Shown piece after piece: positions 28,604 through 39,150 of a stretch of DNA of 54,519 bases. Under the pieces are notes generated by a model. That model searched no databases. It was not told where the DNA came from and saw only the letters and a list, made by a program, of their open reading frames with translations. The stretch's first letter is position 1, and every line of letters begins with the position of its first letter. The DNA comes from Bacillota bacterium (GTDB taxonomy: Bacteria > Bacillota > Dethiobacteria > DTU022 > UBA8154): the NCBI GenBank assembly GCA_012837615.1, contig DUQX01000102.1:1-54519 (forward strand), given 5' to 3'. Made by a program: the position numbers and the translations under genes.

Positions 28604-29866
28604 TTGGAAAGGATATTGGTTGAGGGGGGAATTCCGCTCATGGGCAGAATAAGGGTAAAAGGTGCAAAAAATGCGTGTCTGCCCATGATGGCTGCTTCGC
28701 TTTTAACTTCAGAAAGCGTGATCCTGGAAGATGTACCCGACCTGGAGGATGTCCGCACAATGTCTCGCCTTTTAAAAGCCCTTGGTGTAGAAGTATATCA
28801 TGATCGTAAAAACGAAAAAATTTTTTTGAATTCCCGCCGTTTGACTACCTCAACGGCTCCATTCGGCCCGGTGCGTCGCATGCGGGCTTCCTTTTTGGTT
28901 ATGGGTCCTTTGTTGGCAAGGGAAGGCCGCTCACGTGTTTCCTTCCCCGGAGGCTGCGCCATAGGGACGAGGCCCATAGACCTGCATCTCAAAGGGCTGG
29001 AGGTAATGGGGGCGCAGTTTACAATGGACGAGGGTTATATCGAAGCCGAAACGCCCCGCCTGCAGGGAGCTACCGTTTACCTGGACTATCCCAGCGTGGG
29101 AGCTACCGAAAATATCCTCATGGCCGCAGTCCTTGCCGAAGGGACTACCGTTATTGAAAATGCCGCCGCCGAGCCGGAGATTGTTGATCTCACCAACTTT
29201 TTGAACAGCCTGGGAGCCAGGATTATTGGTGCAGGGACGCCTCTTATTCGGGTTGAGGGTGTTACCTCCCTAAAAGGCGGACGTTACAGGGTTATCCCCG
29301 ATCGCATCGAAGCGGGTACTTTTATGGTTGCCGCTGCTATTAGCGGCGGAGACATAATCCTCGAAAACGTTATAACAGAGCATTTAACTGCGGTGATCGC
29401 CAAGCTCCAGGAAACAGGAGCGCTTATAGAAGAACCCCGGAAAGGGACGCTGCGCGTGAGATCCCGAGGGCGCCCCGAGCCGGTGGATATTAAAACCCTG
29501 CCTTATCCTGGTTTTCCCACAGATTTACAGCCCCAGTTTATGGCTCTGCTTTCTCTGGCCTATGGTACCAGCGTTATCACGGAGACAGTCTTCGAAAAGC
29601 GCTACATGCATGTAGCGGAAATAGCCCGCATGGGAGCAAAGATTCGCATCGAGGAGCGCTCGGCTATCGTTACCGGGCAACAGCTGCTGCAGGGGGCTGT
29701 AGTGCGTGCGCCCGATCTCCGGGGCGGGGCCGCCTTGGTGCTGGCGGCTCTTGCAGCAAGGGGTTTTTCAGAAATCAGAGGCGTTAGCCATATCCGGCGT
29801 GGTTACAGCCGCCTGGCCGGGCGCCTCAGGTCCCTGGGCGGAAGAGTCTATATCCTGCCATCCTGA
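28604..29866 (+). CDS. murA: UDP-N-acetylglucosamine 1-carboxyvinyltransferase
   Basis: GIPLMGRIRVKGAKNACLPMMAA, FPGGCAIGTRPIDLHLKGLEVMGA. Confidence 0.96.
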   Translation: MERILVEGGIPLMGRIRVKGAKNACLPMMAASLLTSESVILEDVPDLEDVRTMSRLLKALGVEVYHDRKNEKIFLNSRRLTTSTAPFGPVRRMRASFLVMGPLLAREGRSRVSFPGGCAIGTRPIDLHLKGLEVMGAQFTMDEGYIEAETPRLQGATVYLDYPSVGATENILMAAVLAEGTTVIENAAAEPEIVDLTNFLNSLGARIIGAGTPLIRVEGVTSLKGGRYRVIPDRIEAGTFMVAAAISGGDIILENVITEHLTAVIAKLQETGALIEEPRKGTLRVRSRGRPEPVDIKTLPYPGFPTDLQPQFMALLSLAYGTSVITETVFEKRYMHVAEIARMGAKIRIEERSAIVTGQQLLQGAVVRAPDLRGGAALVLAALAARGFSEIRGVSHIRRGYSRLAGRLRSLGGRVYILPS

Positions 29867-30937
29867 TAGGGGAAAATGTTCTACCTCCGTTCCCGGATAA
29901 TAGTGTTTTAAAATAGCGATAAAATCCTTTCCTTCTCCGGCCATCCCGTCAGCGCCGTACTGGCACATTCCCACTCCGTGGCCGTACCCCCTGGTGCTGA
30001 AGATGATTTTATCTCCCTCCGTCCTCCACTGGAAAAAGGTAGAGGGCAATCCCAGCAGATTGCGGACGTCCGTTCCTCTATATTTTTGTCCGGGTTTACC
30101 GATGTTCAGAAGCAGGTTGCGCCCGCTTTTACTCCGCTGGACCACCTCCATCAACGGGACGTTTCCCTCCGCTACCACCGGAATCGCTTCCCTTTCAGTT
30201 TTAAGTGCAGCCACGAACGATGCCAGATCCATCACTATTTCCTGCCTGTAGTGCGGCGAATGCCGGCAATAGTTGCACTCCACCCCCTGCAGGTAGAAAG
30301 CGCCTCCCCCGCTCCAAACATTTTCCGCATCTTCGGTCATTCCCCCACAGGTGGAATGATAAACTGCCGGGATAAGATTTCCCCCATATGTTAAGACGAG
30401 CCCGCCGGTTGAGCCAACCGCCTCCCGAATTTTCTCTAGGTAAGCAGTGGCCCCTGCAGAGGGCCATTTCTCCAGCGCCTGCCGATCGTTTTCCCAGCCC
30501 TGACAGCATGCAGCGTCCGTACATAGATCTGCCTCCGGATGATTGCGACAGCCTTCGCCTCCCAGGCTCAGGGCCTTCTGCAGTGTATAGGTGCGCGTAA
30601 TAACGGCCTGAGCCTTTAGGGCTTCCAGGTTAAAAGACGCGGGCATCTCTGCGGTTACTACGCCTGCAACGTACTCCTCCAGCTCCATTTCCTTGCTCTC
30701 GCCCGCGTTGGCCAGATATATTTTTAAAATAAATTTTTCTTCTAAGGCCTGGGGGACAGGCTCTATGCTTTCCACTCTTGCCTCCGCCTCAATGTCCCAT
30801 TTCCACCAGTTTTCCACCAGCATAGCCGGCAGAAGTATCAGCGCCAGGGCTAAACATAGTATATAAAGCAAAAAAGCCTTCAATTTTTCCTCCGGGAAAC
30901 ATCGCTGATTTTTTCGGTTTAGATTTAATTCTGGCAA
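29768..30937 (-). CDS. spoIID: Stage II sporulation protein D
   Basis: EEYVAGVVTAEMPASFNLEALKAQAVITRTY, YHSTCGGMTEDAENVW, GYGHGVGMCQYGADGMA. Confidence 0.94.
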   Translation of the reverse strand: MPELNLNRKNQRCFPEEKLKAFLLYILCLALALILLPAMLVENWWKWDIEAEARVESIEPVPQALEEKFILKIYLANAGESKEMELEEYVAGVVTAEMPASFNLEALKAQAVITRTYTLQKALSLGGEGCRNHPEADLCTDAACCQGWENDRQALEKWPSAGATAYLEKIREAVGSTGGLVLTYGGNLIPAVYHSTCGGMTEDAENVWSGGGAFYLQGVECNYCRHSPHYRQEIVMDLASFVAALKTEREAIPVVAEGNVPLMEVVQRSKSGRNLLLNIGKPGQKYRGTDVRNLLGLPSTFFQWRTEGDKIIFSTRGYGHGVGMCQYGADGMAGEGKDFIAILKHYYPGTEVEHFPLSGWQDIDSSAQGPEAPGQAAVTTPDMANASDF

Positions 30938-31215
30938 TTCTAATCAGAGGGATGATTTTGTTTTCCAGTATTGCATAAGATGAAAAATTATTTTTTGGCC
31001 GGGCAGTTACATTTTTATTAGATGGGCTTCACGTAAGCAAAGGGTTTTATTTTATTATTTTTATTAATTTAAAATCTTAAATATGAAAAATGAACAGGTC
31101 GTTATAAGCTTTCCCTCAAGGTTTCCTGCCGGGATTGCTTAGGCTTCCGGGTTTTCTGGCCCCTATCCAATTATTATTGTTTAAAACGCTTTTAATTTGG
31201 ACATAATATCCTTCA

Positions 31216-32403
31216 ATGGAGGTGAAAACCATGTCATTTTGGACAAAATGGAAAAATGCTTTGTTAAAACGGTTAAGCTTTTTCTGCAGAAAGGACAGGC
31301 ATGACAACAAGGGGGAAAACTCTTCTCCTGCAGCCGGAGGGCTAAATGCTTCTACTGGGGAAAGAAAAATATTGTTTTCAAAGCGCAATATTATCTTGTT
31401 GGGGGTGTATCTCGTTCTGGTGGGCCTCTTTCTTTCCCTGGCGGTTGTGCGCTGGGGCAAGGTCCCTTTCCTGGAGATTCCGGGTGTTAAAGAGGAGGGT
31501 GTTAAACGGGAGACGGAAGTTGAAAGGGAGATAGGAAATATCATACCAGGCGAGGGCACCAGGGATGAAGGGTACTTCTCGGGAGCAGCCGAAGGAGAAA
31601 TTTTAGTGGAAAAGCCGGCGGGTATAAAAGAAAATCATCTATTCTTAACGGAAGAAGAAGGATTGGACCCGGATGCGGGCAGCGAAAGCCTGTGGGACAA
31701 AGAAGCCGATCGGGAAGAAGAGGGAAGGGGAATACCGGAAGAAGATGATGGCTCTTTAGCTGTACAGGCTGTAGATTTTTCTTTGTTGGAGGCCGCCTCC
31801 CCTCTCCTGGAATGGTCTTTGCATAGTCCTTTTAACTCCTATAACCGTGAGGCGCTTCCCTCCGGGGGATTCCTGCACCGGTTTTCCCGGGGAGTTTATT
31901 TCAGGGCTACGCCTGGTGCTCCCGTTTCTGCGCTATGGGACGGTTATGTCGTTAAGACAGGCGGAGAGGATAGCCCGTACAGCAATTCCGTGTTAATCGA
32001 ACACGATGGCGGGTACACGAGCTACTATGGAAATCTGTGGGAGGTTTGGGTAGAGGAAGGCAGTTTTATTAACAGGGGAGAAAGTATCGGCCTCATGCCG
32101 CATAACTCTTCCCGGGAAACCGTAGCCGTAACTACATCTAAGGAAGATCAAGGCGGTAGGCCCCGGCAGGTGCCTCTGCGTACTATTTTGCGCGGTTACC
32201 GCGACGGGGAGATTGTCGAATTGTGGAGCAATGGGGGGGCGTGTTACGGTAGCGGAAACCAGCCAAACGCAGATGAAAAAACAGGAATAAAGAAAGCACA
32301 GGCCCCGTTGTTCCATGAGGAAAGCCCTCTTCTTTATCTAGAAGTGCGTTATAGGGGCAACAGTTTTCTGGATCCCCTCAAGTTCATCCCTGTGAGGAAT
32401 TAA
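31216..32403 (+). CDS. M23-like membrane protein, SpoIIQ-like with degenerate active site; start probably 31231
   Basis: TM anchor then LytM-like fold with active-site residues replaced; next to spoIID and spoIIID. Confidence 0.7.
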   Translation: MEVKTMSFWTKWKNALLKRLSFFCRKDRHDNKGENSSPAAGGLNASTGERKILFSKRNIILLGVYLVLVGLFLSLAVVRWGKVPFLEIPGVKEEGVKRETEVEREIGNIIPGEGTRDEGYFSGAAEGEILVEKPAGIKENHLFLTEEEGLDPDAGSESLWDKEADREEEGRGIPEEDDGSLAVQAVDFSLLEAASPLLEWSLHSPFNSYNREALPSGGFLHRFSRGVYFRATPGAPVSALWDGYVVKTGGEDSPYSNSVLIEHDGGYTSYYGNLWEVWVEEGSFINRGESIGLMPHNSSRETVAVTTSKEDQGGRPRQVPLRTILRGYRDGEIVELWSNGGACYGSGNQPNADEKTGIKKAQAPLFHEESPLLYLEVRYRGNSFLDPLKFIPVRN

Positions 32404-32455
32404 TTATGCATTTAACACATATAAATTTACAAATGCCAGTGAAGGGGGCGGCTCC

Positions 32456-32734
32456 ATGCAGGAATATATTCTACAAAGAGTAATGGAAATTTCTAATTAT
32501 ATCATGGAGACAGGCTTTACCGTACGGCAAACAGCCCAGGTTTTTGGGGTAAGTAAGAGTACGGTCCATAAAGATGTTACAGAACGCCTTCCGCAGATAA
32601 ATGAACATTTATTTCGGGAGGTGCGAAAAATACTGGAAAAAAACAAAGCAGAGCGTCACCTGCGTGGGGGCGAAGCTACCCGGCGCAAGTACCTTTATGA
32701 AGGAGAAATGAAGGAAAAGGCAGCCAATAAATAA
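32456..32734 (+). CDS. spoIIID: Sporulation transcriptional regulator SpoIIID
   Basis: YIMETGFTVRQTAQVFGVSKSTVHKDVTERLP. Confidence 0.95.
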   Translation: MQEYILQRVMEISNYIMETGFTVRQTAQVFGVSKSTVHKDVTERLPQINEHLFREVRKILEKNKAERHLRGGEATRRKYLYEGEMKEKAANK

Positions 32735-32895
32735 ATCTTCCCCAGAGCAACTTTAAAATAAATCTTCCCTTTAGCAACCTTGTTTAAAAAAGGAAAACTT
32801 GCCATGAATGGAGAATTAAATTATCTAATGGAATTTTTTACTCAGGAGGGGAATAATTCCAGTAACTATTCTGTAAAGGGGAGAGGTGCGATTTA

Positions 32896-33924
32896 ATGGC
32901 TTTTTTTACAGATATGGGCATTGACCTGGGGACAGCCACCGTACTGGTTTTTTTAAGAGGTAAAGGCATTGTTCTGCATGAGCCCTCCGTGGTAGCTATA
33001 GATCAACAGACAGGGAAAGTCCTGGCTGTTGGAACTGACGCTCAAAAGATGCTGGGCAGAACCCCCGGAAATATAATTGCTATTCGCCCCCTGCGGGAAG
33101 GTGTCATAGCTGATTTTGACGCTACTGAGGTTATGCTGAAGCATTTTATTTTCGAAGTATGCAAAAGGAGACATCTTTTCAGACCTCGCGTAGTAGTCTG
33201 CATACCTGCAGGGACTACTTCCGTAGAAAAGAAAGCGGTTATTGAAGCTGTTGCTAGGACAGGCGCAAAGGAAGCCTATCTCATCGAGGAGCCGCGCGCA
33301 GCAGCTTTAGGCGCGGGCTTGGATATATTCGAGCCCAGCGGGAACATGGTGGTAGATATTGGAGGAGGAACTACCGACATAGCCGTTCTTTCTATGAGTG
33401 AAACGGTGGTTTCGTGCAGTGTCCGCGTTGGCGGAGACAAGTTTGATGAAGCCCTCACCCGCTATCTTAAAAAAGAAAAAAATATCCTTATTGGTGAACG
33501 TTCTGCAGAAGCCTTAAAGAAAGAAATAGGTTCCGCCTACCGGGGAAGCCGTTCTTTAAAGGCGGAAGTTCGTGGCCGCGACATGGTTAGCGGTTTGCCC
33601 CGTTCCCTTGAAGTAACTACCGAAATGGTTCTGGAAGCTACCAGTGAACCCCTCTGGATAATAATCCAGGGTATCCGCCAGGTTTTGGAAAAAACTCCTC
33701 CTGAGCTGGCCGGGGATATATACGAAAAAGGAATCGTTGTTACCGGCGGCGGCGCTTTGCTGGATGGCCTGTGCAAAGTGATTGCCGAACAGACAGGCGT
33801 TCCCGTATATCTCGCGGATGATCCCGTTGCAAGTGTGGCTCTGGGAACCGGTAAAGCCCTGGAAGTCCTCGATCGCATATCCGGAACCCTTATTTCATCC
33901 AGGACACTCTCGGCAGCCCTGTGA
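32896..33924 (+). CDS. MreB/Mbl-family actin-like protein
   Basis: DLGTATVLVF, VCIPAGTTSVEKKAV, VDIGGGTTDIAVLS. Confidence 0.95.
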   Translation: MAFFTDMGIDLGTATVLVFLRGKGIVLHEPSVVAIDQQTGKVLAVGTDAQKMLGRTPGNIIAIRPLREGVIADFDATEVMLKHFIFEVCKRRHLFRPRVVVCIPAGTTSVEKKAVIEAVARTGAKEAYLIEEPRAAALGAGLDIFEPSGNMVVDIGGGTTDIAVLSMSETVVSCSVRVGGDKFDEALTRYLKKEKNILIGERSAEALKKEIGSAYRGSRSLKAEVRGRDMVSGLPRSLEVTTEMVLEATSEPLWIIIQGIRQVLEKTPPELAGDIYEKGIVVTGGGALLDGLCKVIAEQTGVPVYLADDPVASVALGTGKALEVLDRISGTLISSRTLSAAL

Positions 33925-34002
33925 TCTCCGGCATCAGTGCACCTATATTGGCGTAGCTATGTCTTAATACGTTATTCTGGATTGAAGAAAGCAGAGGAAA
34001 TG

Positions 34003-34074
34003 AGATTGTCTGTAGTATAAGAGGAAATAGGATTATCCTAGTATAAGAAGAAAAGGGATTGTCTGTAGTATACG
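34003..34074 (+). repeat. Three imperfect direct repeats of about 27 bp
   Basis: GATTGTCTGTAGTATAAGAGGAAATAG / GATTATCCTAGTATAAGAAGAAAAGG / GATTGTCTGTAGTATACG. Confidence 0.6.
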
Positions 34075-34155
34075 TGGCATACATAAATAGTATAAGCGGC
34101 CGATTTGCCAAACATATGTACCTTCTTCTTTTTTCAGAAAATAAGGCGGGCAGCG

Positions 34156-35028
34156 ATGTCCGTTCTTTCATTTGAGGGGAATAGGGGAATAATGGCTACT
34201 ATCAATAAACTCGTTGCACCTGTAGTAAAATGGGTTGGCGGAAAAAGGCAGATTATAGATCAAATAATAAGGCGCGTTCCTGATACCTATTGCACGTATT
34301 ACGAGCCCTTCCTCGGCGGCGGGGCGGTATTGTTTAAACTGCAGCCCGTAAAGGTTGTAGCAAGTGACATCAACGCCGAGCTGATAAATCTTTACCAGGT
34401 TATTAAGAATAACGTTGAAGAACTAATTAATGACCTTAAACGGCATAAAAATGAAGAAGAATATTACTATATGATCAGAGGGCTGGATAGAAATAAAAAT
34501 AAGTACAACAAGCTTACGCCAGTCCAGAGAGCATCCAGGATAATTTTTCTCAACAAGACCTGTTTCAACGGCCTGTTCAGGGTGAATAAGGCCGGTGAAT
34601 TCAACACTCCTTTTGGCAGCTATAAAAACCCGAATATCGTGAACGAAGCGGTTTTAAGAGCTGTTAGCGTTTATTTTAACCGGGCCGAGGTTACTTTAAC
34701 CAGCAGGGATTTTGAGGAGGTGCTGGCAAAGGCGCGAAAAGGCGATTTTGCATATCTTGATCCCCCGTACGACCCCGTCTCGAAAACTGCATATTTCACC
34801 GATTACAATAAGGGAGGTTTTGACAGTAGCGAGCAGATAAGGCTGAAAACGGTCTGTGATAAGCTGGATCGGAAAGGAGTTAAATTTTTACTCTCCAATT
34901 CCGCCACAGCTTTTATTAAAGATCTTTACAGGGATTACCATATCGAAGTAATACAGGCCAAAAGGCCGATTAACTCCAGGGCTGACAAGCGGGGGGCAAT
35001 CGACGAGGTGCTGGTGATGAATTATTAA
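34156..35028 (+). CDS. Dam-type D12-class DNA adenine methyltransferase
   Basis: VKWVGGKRQI, YEPFLGGGAVLF, FAYLDPPYDP (DPPY), TCFNGLFRVN. Confidence 0.93.
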   Translation: MSVLSFEGNRGIMATINKLVAPVVKWVGGKRQIIDQIIRRVPDTYCTYYEPFLGGGAVLFKLQPVKVVASDINAELINLYQVIKNNVEELINDLKRHKNEEEYYYMIRGLDRNKNKYNKLTPVQRASRIIFLNKTCFNGLFRVNKAGEFNTPFGSYKNPNIVNEAVLRAVSVYFNRAEVTLTSRDFEEVLAKARKGDFAYLDPPYDPVSKTAYFTDYNKGGFDSSEQIRLKTVCDKLDRKGVKFLLSNSATAFIKDLYRDYHIEVIQAKRPINSRADKRGAIDEVLVMNY

Positions 35029-35211
35029 CGCAGGCGCCATTAGTTTTGCTTTAGTAACTAATCAGCCATACAGCACGGGGACGCGCTCCATCGTCTTCCC
35101 TTCGGACCCCCGTTTTGCTACGGTGACCCTTGAGCCGTCCCCACGGCCTGGTTTATTGCTTATCACAATCGTATTAGCTTCCTGAGTAGTTATTTGCTTT
35201 ATTTGCTTTAT

Positions 35212-37503
35212 TTAGTTATTTTGTTTAGACGAAGTATTTATTGAAGCGCTAAGCGAGGCGTACACCCTTGCTGCTAGATAAAAAAGAACCAGCCCTGCCA
35301 GCAGCCCCAGCGCCGCTCCGTAAAAAGTTCCCAGCAGGGAGAGGCTTACCGGCCGGTGCAGGTGCATGAAGGTGTTAAAAAGGGAGATCTGCCCCAGCAA
35401 TCCGAGTACCAGCGCCAGCGTTTTTGCCCCTCTGACGCCTGCGGGGCAGAGCGCTGCCATCAGGAAAAGCCCGGGGTGTCCGATGAGAAACTCTTTAAAT
35501 CTGGGCCTCGCTATGAAGATGAGCTCCAACTGGCGCCGCAAGGTAAGCTCTATCTCGCTCACCGGAAGAAGGGGAATGTTTCCTCCCCGCACGAGATAGA
35601 CCAGCAATACCCCTCCGGCCAGAATAAGGGCGAGCAAATACTTGACCTTTACCTCTTTATTCAGCAGCGCAGTTATTTCGTTCCAGAGCTTTCCCCTTTT
35701 CTGCTGCAGGATAAAAATCCCGAGCAGGATAAAAGGCCCGACCTGGGATATCTTTACCCCTCCGAAAGCCTCTATTTTTAAAATGTATGTTGTGTCTCCC
35801 AGGATGCCGGATGCTGCAAGCGCTCCCCCTGTGGTGAAAAGTGTGCAGCATAAAAAGCCCTTCACGGTTTCCGTTAAATACCCCCGCTTCCGCTGCCTTG
35901 AAAGGGCAGGTTCGAGAAAAAGAATGACGCCCAGGGTTGGAAAAACAAGGGATGCCAGCAGCGCTGCAGCCTTCTCCAGAAAAACCGGCGAGGGCAGGCG
36001 GCTCAGCAGCGGTACCTCCCCGCCGGTAGCGATAGCCGGCACGAAGATTTTGTAGAACAGCGGCAAAGCAGCGGCTGTGAGAAGCAGGCAGAGGCTAAAA
36101 GCGATAAAGATCCTTTTATTTTGTCGATCCAGTCGCGCCTTCAGACGCTGTGACTTTGTTGCGAAAATGCCCGGAGGGTTTGGTGTTCCGCCCGGTAAAC
36201 CTGCTGCCCCCAAAATTTCCGGCGATGTTGTATCCGGAAATGTTTCCGGCGTTCCCGGAGTTTCAGTTGCTCCGGCCGCTCTTAGTTTTCTTTTTTTCTT
36301 CCCCCTCGGGGGTATCAGTTTGTTTTTACCCAGGAAAAAGAGCCCCACGAGAAAAGCCGCTGAAGCAGCTGTTCCGGCAAAAAGCAGCGCTTGAACCCCT
36401 GCAGGGACGCTAAAAAAGGGGAAGGGAGAGCATTCTCCCACCTCAAAGCCTGCTTTTTTCAGGTCTCCGGCTACTTTGCTTACGAATTGGAGATAAGCGG
36501 GAAACTTCCCGCGGGGGTCGAGTTCCGGGAAGGGATTGAGCAGCAGCAGCCTCACGCTGCGCTCCTGTACTGCTCGCAGGAACCGCTCGCTCGAGCGCTC
36601 TTCTCCCAGCTGCCCGAGCTCGGCGGTAGCGATCTGGTGTGCACGCACAATCCGGTAATTAAGGCGTGCGGCCAGTTTCCCCAGGGCTTTCCCTGCGGTA
36701 AATTCCACAGCTCCCAGAGTTAGCCCCTTTTCGGCAAAAAATACTCCGGCGCTCCCTTCGGGTGCCGGGTAGGTGAATGATGGGGAGGGGAAAGCTACCG
36801 GCCCCATGGAGATATCTTCTTCTTCAATAATATTTTCCAGCTGTGAGGCGAGCGCTCCCCAGTACTGTTCGCTCAACTCCGGTGAAATCTGGGGAGGAGC
36901 ATAGAAATACGGAATTATCTTTAGCCCTGCAGCGCTCCAGAGCAGCATCTGTTCCCGCGGCATGATCAGGGGCAGATCTTTCATAGCGGAGACAAAACTC
37001 CGGGGTATAAAGACGGCACCGCCACCGGAAAAAACGGAGGCGTTTCTCTCCGCCCGGGAATCGACGGTATCCCTGAGAAGCGGCGATAGGGCGGCCTGTA
37101 GCGCCTTGTGGAGCTCTCTGTCTTCTGTGAAAACAAATAAACCGCCGCTACCGGGCAGCTCCCTCCCGTCCCTTCCGCTAAATCCGTCCAGCAGGCCCAG
37201 CATCTGCAGGCGCTGGATTTCAGCCGTATCCAGAAGTGTTACTTGCCCCATGCTTTCCAGATCTGTTATAGTGAGGGGGCGAACTCCCACCGCCGTGCAG
37301 CCGGCCTCTTGAAGCTCCTCCAACTGCTCTGGGGTGTTTAGCCCATCGTGCAGGCTTTGGGCAAGCAGTAAACGGGAATCGATGGCAAGTTCAACTTTCC
37401 GGTTGTCTTTGAGCGATAAATGTCGCTGTACGGCAGCCCAGGCTCCCGCTGCTACAACCAGAACAAGGAGCAGTGCGAAAAAATTCTTGATTCCCAGCCG
37501 CAT
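35212..37503 (-). CDS. DUF5693-like polytopic membrane protein
   Basis: N-terminal TM, VELAIDSRLLLAQS...ELQEAGCTAVGVRPLTITDLE, C-terminal TM block. Confidence 0.7.
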   Translation of the reverse strand: MRLGIKNFFALLLVLVVAAGAWAAVQRHLSLKDNRKVELAIDSRLLLAQSLHDGLNTPEQLEELQEAGCTAVGVRPLTITDLESMGQVTLLDTAEIQRLQMLGLLDGFSGRDGRELPGSGGLFVFTEDRELHKALQAALSPLLRDTVDSRAERNASVFSGGGAVFIPRSFVSAMKDLPLIMPREQMLLWSAAGLKIIPYFYAPPQISPELSEQYWGALASQLENIIEEEDISMGPVAFPSPSFTYPAPEGSAGVFFAEKGLTLGAVEFTAGKALGKLAARLNYRIVRAHQIATAELGQLGEERSSERFLRAVQERSVRLLLLNPFPELDPRGKFPAYLQFVSKVAGDLKKAGFEVGECSPFPFFSVPAGVQALLFAGTAASAAFLVGLFFLGKNKLIPPRGKKKRKLRAAGATETPGTPETFPDTTSPEILGAAGLPGGTPNPPGIFATKSQRLKARLDRQNKRIFIAFSLCLLLTAAALPLFYKIFVPAIATGGEVPLLSRLPSPVFLEKAAALLASLVFPTLGVILFLEPALSRQRKRGYLTETVKGFLCCTLFTTGGALAASGILGDTTYILKIEAFGGVKISQVGPFILLGIFILQQKRGKLWNEITALLNKEVKVKYLLALILAGGVLLVYLVRGGNIPLLPVSEIELTLRRQLELIFIARPRFKEFLIGHPGLFLMAALCPAGVRGAKTLALVLGLLGQISLFNTFMHLHRPVSLSLLGTFYGAALGLLAGLVLFYLAARVYASLSASINTSSKQNN

Positions 37504-37902
37504 ATAATCCTACCTTTCCCTTTTTCCCTATTTTTCGCGGAAAGTAATAAATTAAGAAGGGAAAAATAGGGCATAAGGATAAATAATTAATTATTCTTAA
37601 CTTCACTGCACAAAGTTATTTTTTTGAAATACCCCCGCTTTCCCCACTTGTCGGGAAAAAAGGAATTTATTTTGACTTTGGAATGATGATTTGCCTCAAA
37701 TCAAGTATTAGGCTCACTATATTTCGGGGGATAGAATAAATAAAAGCTTTTTCGCAGTGGAATCATACTTTAATATTATACTTCATTATACTTCTAGATT
37801 TCTAAATGTAGTATATATCAACAACAGCTAATGTAGCAAGGGCGTGTTAAATATTACCTGGAACAGTTTAAGCGCTATTATTAGGAAACATTATGCTTGG
37901 GG

Positions 37903-38024
37903 CACTTATAGCGCTTCATTTAGGATAATGCCCTGCCGGAGCACTTATAGCATTTCGCTTGCGGGAAGCGTTTCTCCTGGGGAAGCATTGCACTTGGAAT
38001 ACCTTGCAGCACTTTATAACATTT
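37903..38024 (+). repeat. Three imperfect copies of CACTTATAGCRYTTC
   Basis: 37903-37920, 37942-37957, 38010-38024. Confidence 0.5.
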
Positions 38025-38040
38025 AGGAGGGATCCGGTAA

Positions 38041-39095
38041 TGAATGAGCACGAATATACAGGGCATTTGCATATTCACTCCACCTATTCCGACGGCAGCG
38101 CCACAGTGCCTGAGATTGCCGCGGATGCCGCGAAGGCGGGCCTCGACTTTATTACTATTACCGACCATAACACGCTGGAAGGGTTGGATCGGGGGTTGGA
38201 AGGGTGGCATGAAGGTGTTCTCGTTCTTTTCGGTACCGAAATAAATTTACGCAAAAATCATTACATAGCTTTTGGAGTGAGGAATACAGTCCCCCAGAAC
38301 GAGGAGGATCCCCAGCAGGTCATAGACGCTGTCAACGGCCTGGGCGGGTTCGGTTATCTGGCTCATCCCGTTGAGAAGGGCAATCCGGCCTTTTTGCAGG
38401 GGCGCTTCTACCCCTGGGACAAATGGGACGCGGTCCGCTATACGGGGCTGGAAATCTGGAATTTTGGCTCGCTCTGGAGATACGCTTATCGGAGCAAACT
38501 GCAGGCCTTTTTCTGGTATTTTGTCGATCCTTACAGGGGAGCCCGCTACCCCGATCCCCGTGGCCTTGCCATATGGGATTCGCTGAGCAGCGAGCGGCCC
38601 TTGGTTGCCTTTGCGGGAAGCGACGCCCACGGGATTAAGCTGCGGTTTGGCCCCTTCAAGCTAAAAATATTTCCGTACGACTTTCTTTTTCGCACTTTGA
38701 ATACGCATATCCTCCTCGAGGAAAAACTGCATACCGGGGTTGAACGGGCGCGGGAGCAGGTTTTTGGAGCCCTGCGTACGGGGCGTTTTTTTATCGGCAG
38801 CGATTACCTGGGCCGGACCCGGGGGTTCCGGTTTACCGCTGTCAGCAACGAGAACCGGGCTTCCATGGGGCAGGAGATATCCCTTTCTCCATCTGCCGGG
38901 CTGCGCGTCGTTTCTCCTTCCCGGTGGGGGCTGATCCGCATCTTCAAAAACGGCCGCCTCCTTCACGAAAGCCGCCGGCAGGAGATTTATTATAATGTTA
39001 CAGAACCGGGTACCTATCGCGTGGAGGTGCACCGCCGCACCCTGTTGGGGAAGTTGCTTCCCTGGATTTACAGCAACCCGATCTATATTAGATAA
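38041..39095 (+). CDS. PHP-domain metal-dependent phosphoesterase
   Basis: HLHIHSTYSDGSATVPEIAADAAKAGLDFITITDHNTLEG, later GSDAHG. Confidence 0.9.
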
Positions 39096-39150
39096 AATCC
39101 CGCAAAATCCCGAGATATATTTCGGATTAAAAATAAAGTGAGGTGTAACG

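Noticed and set aside
34003-34074. Possible CRISPR-like array before the Dam gene
   Set aside because: Imperfect adjacent repeats with no spacers
34156-35028. Restriction-modification system
   Set aside because: No endonuclease or specificity gene in the flanking 5 kb on either side
35060-35160. GC-rich inverted segment near CACGGGGACG...CGTCCCCACGG as a new element
   Set aside because: Most likely a further REP-like or terminator hairpin; too degenerate to call separately
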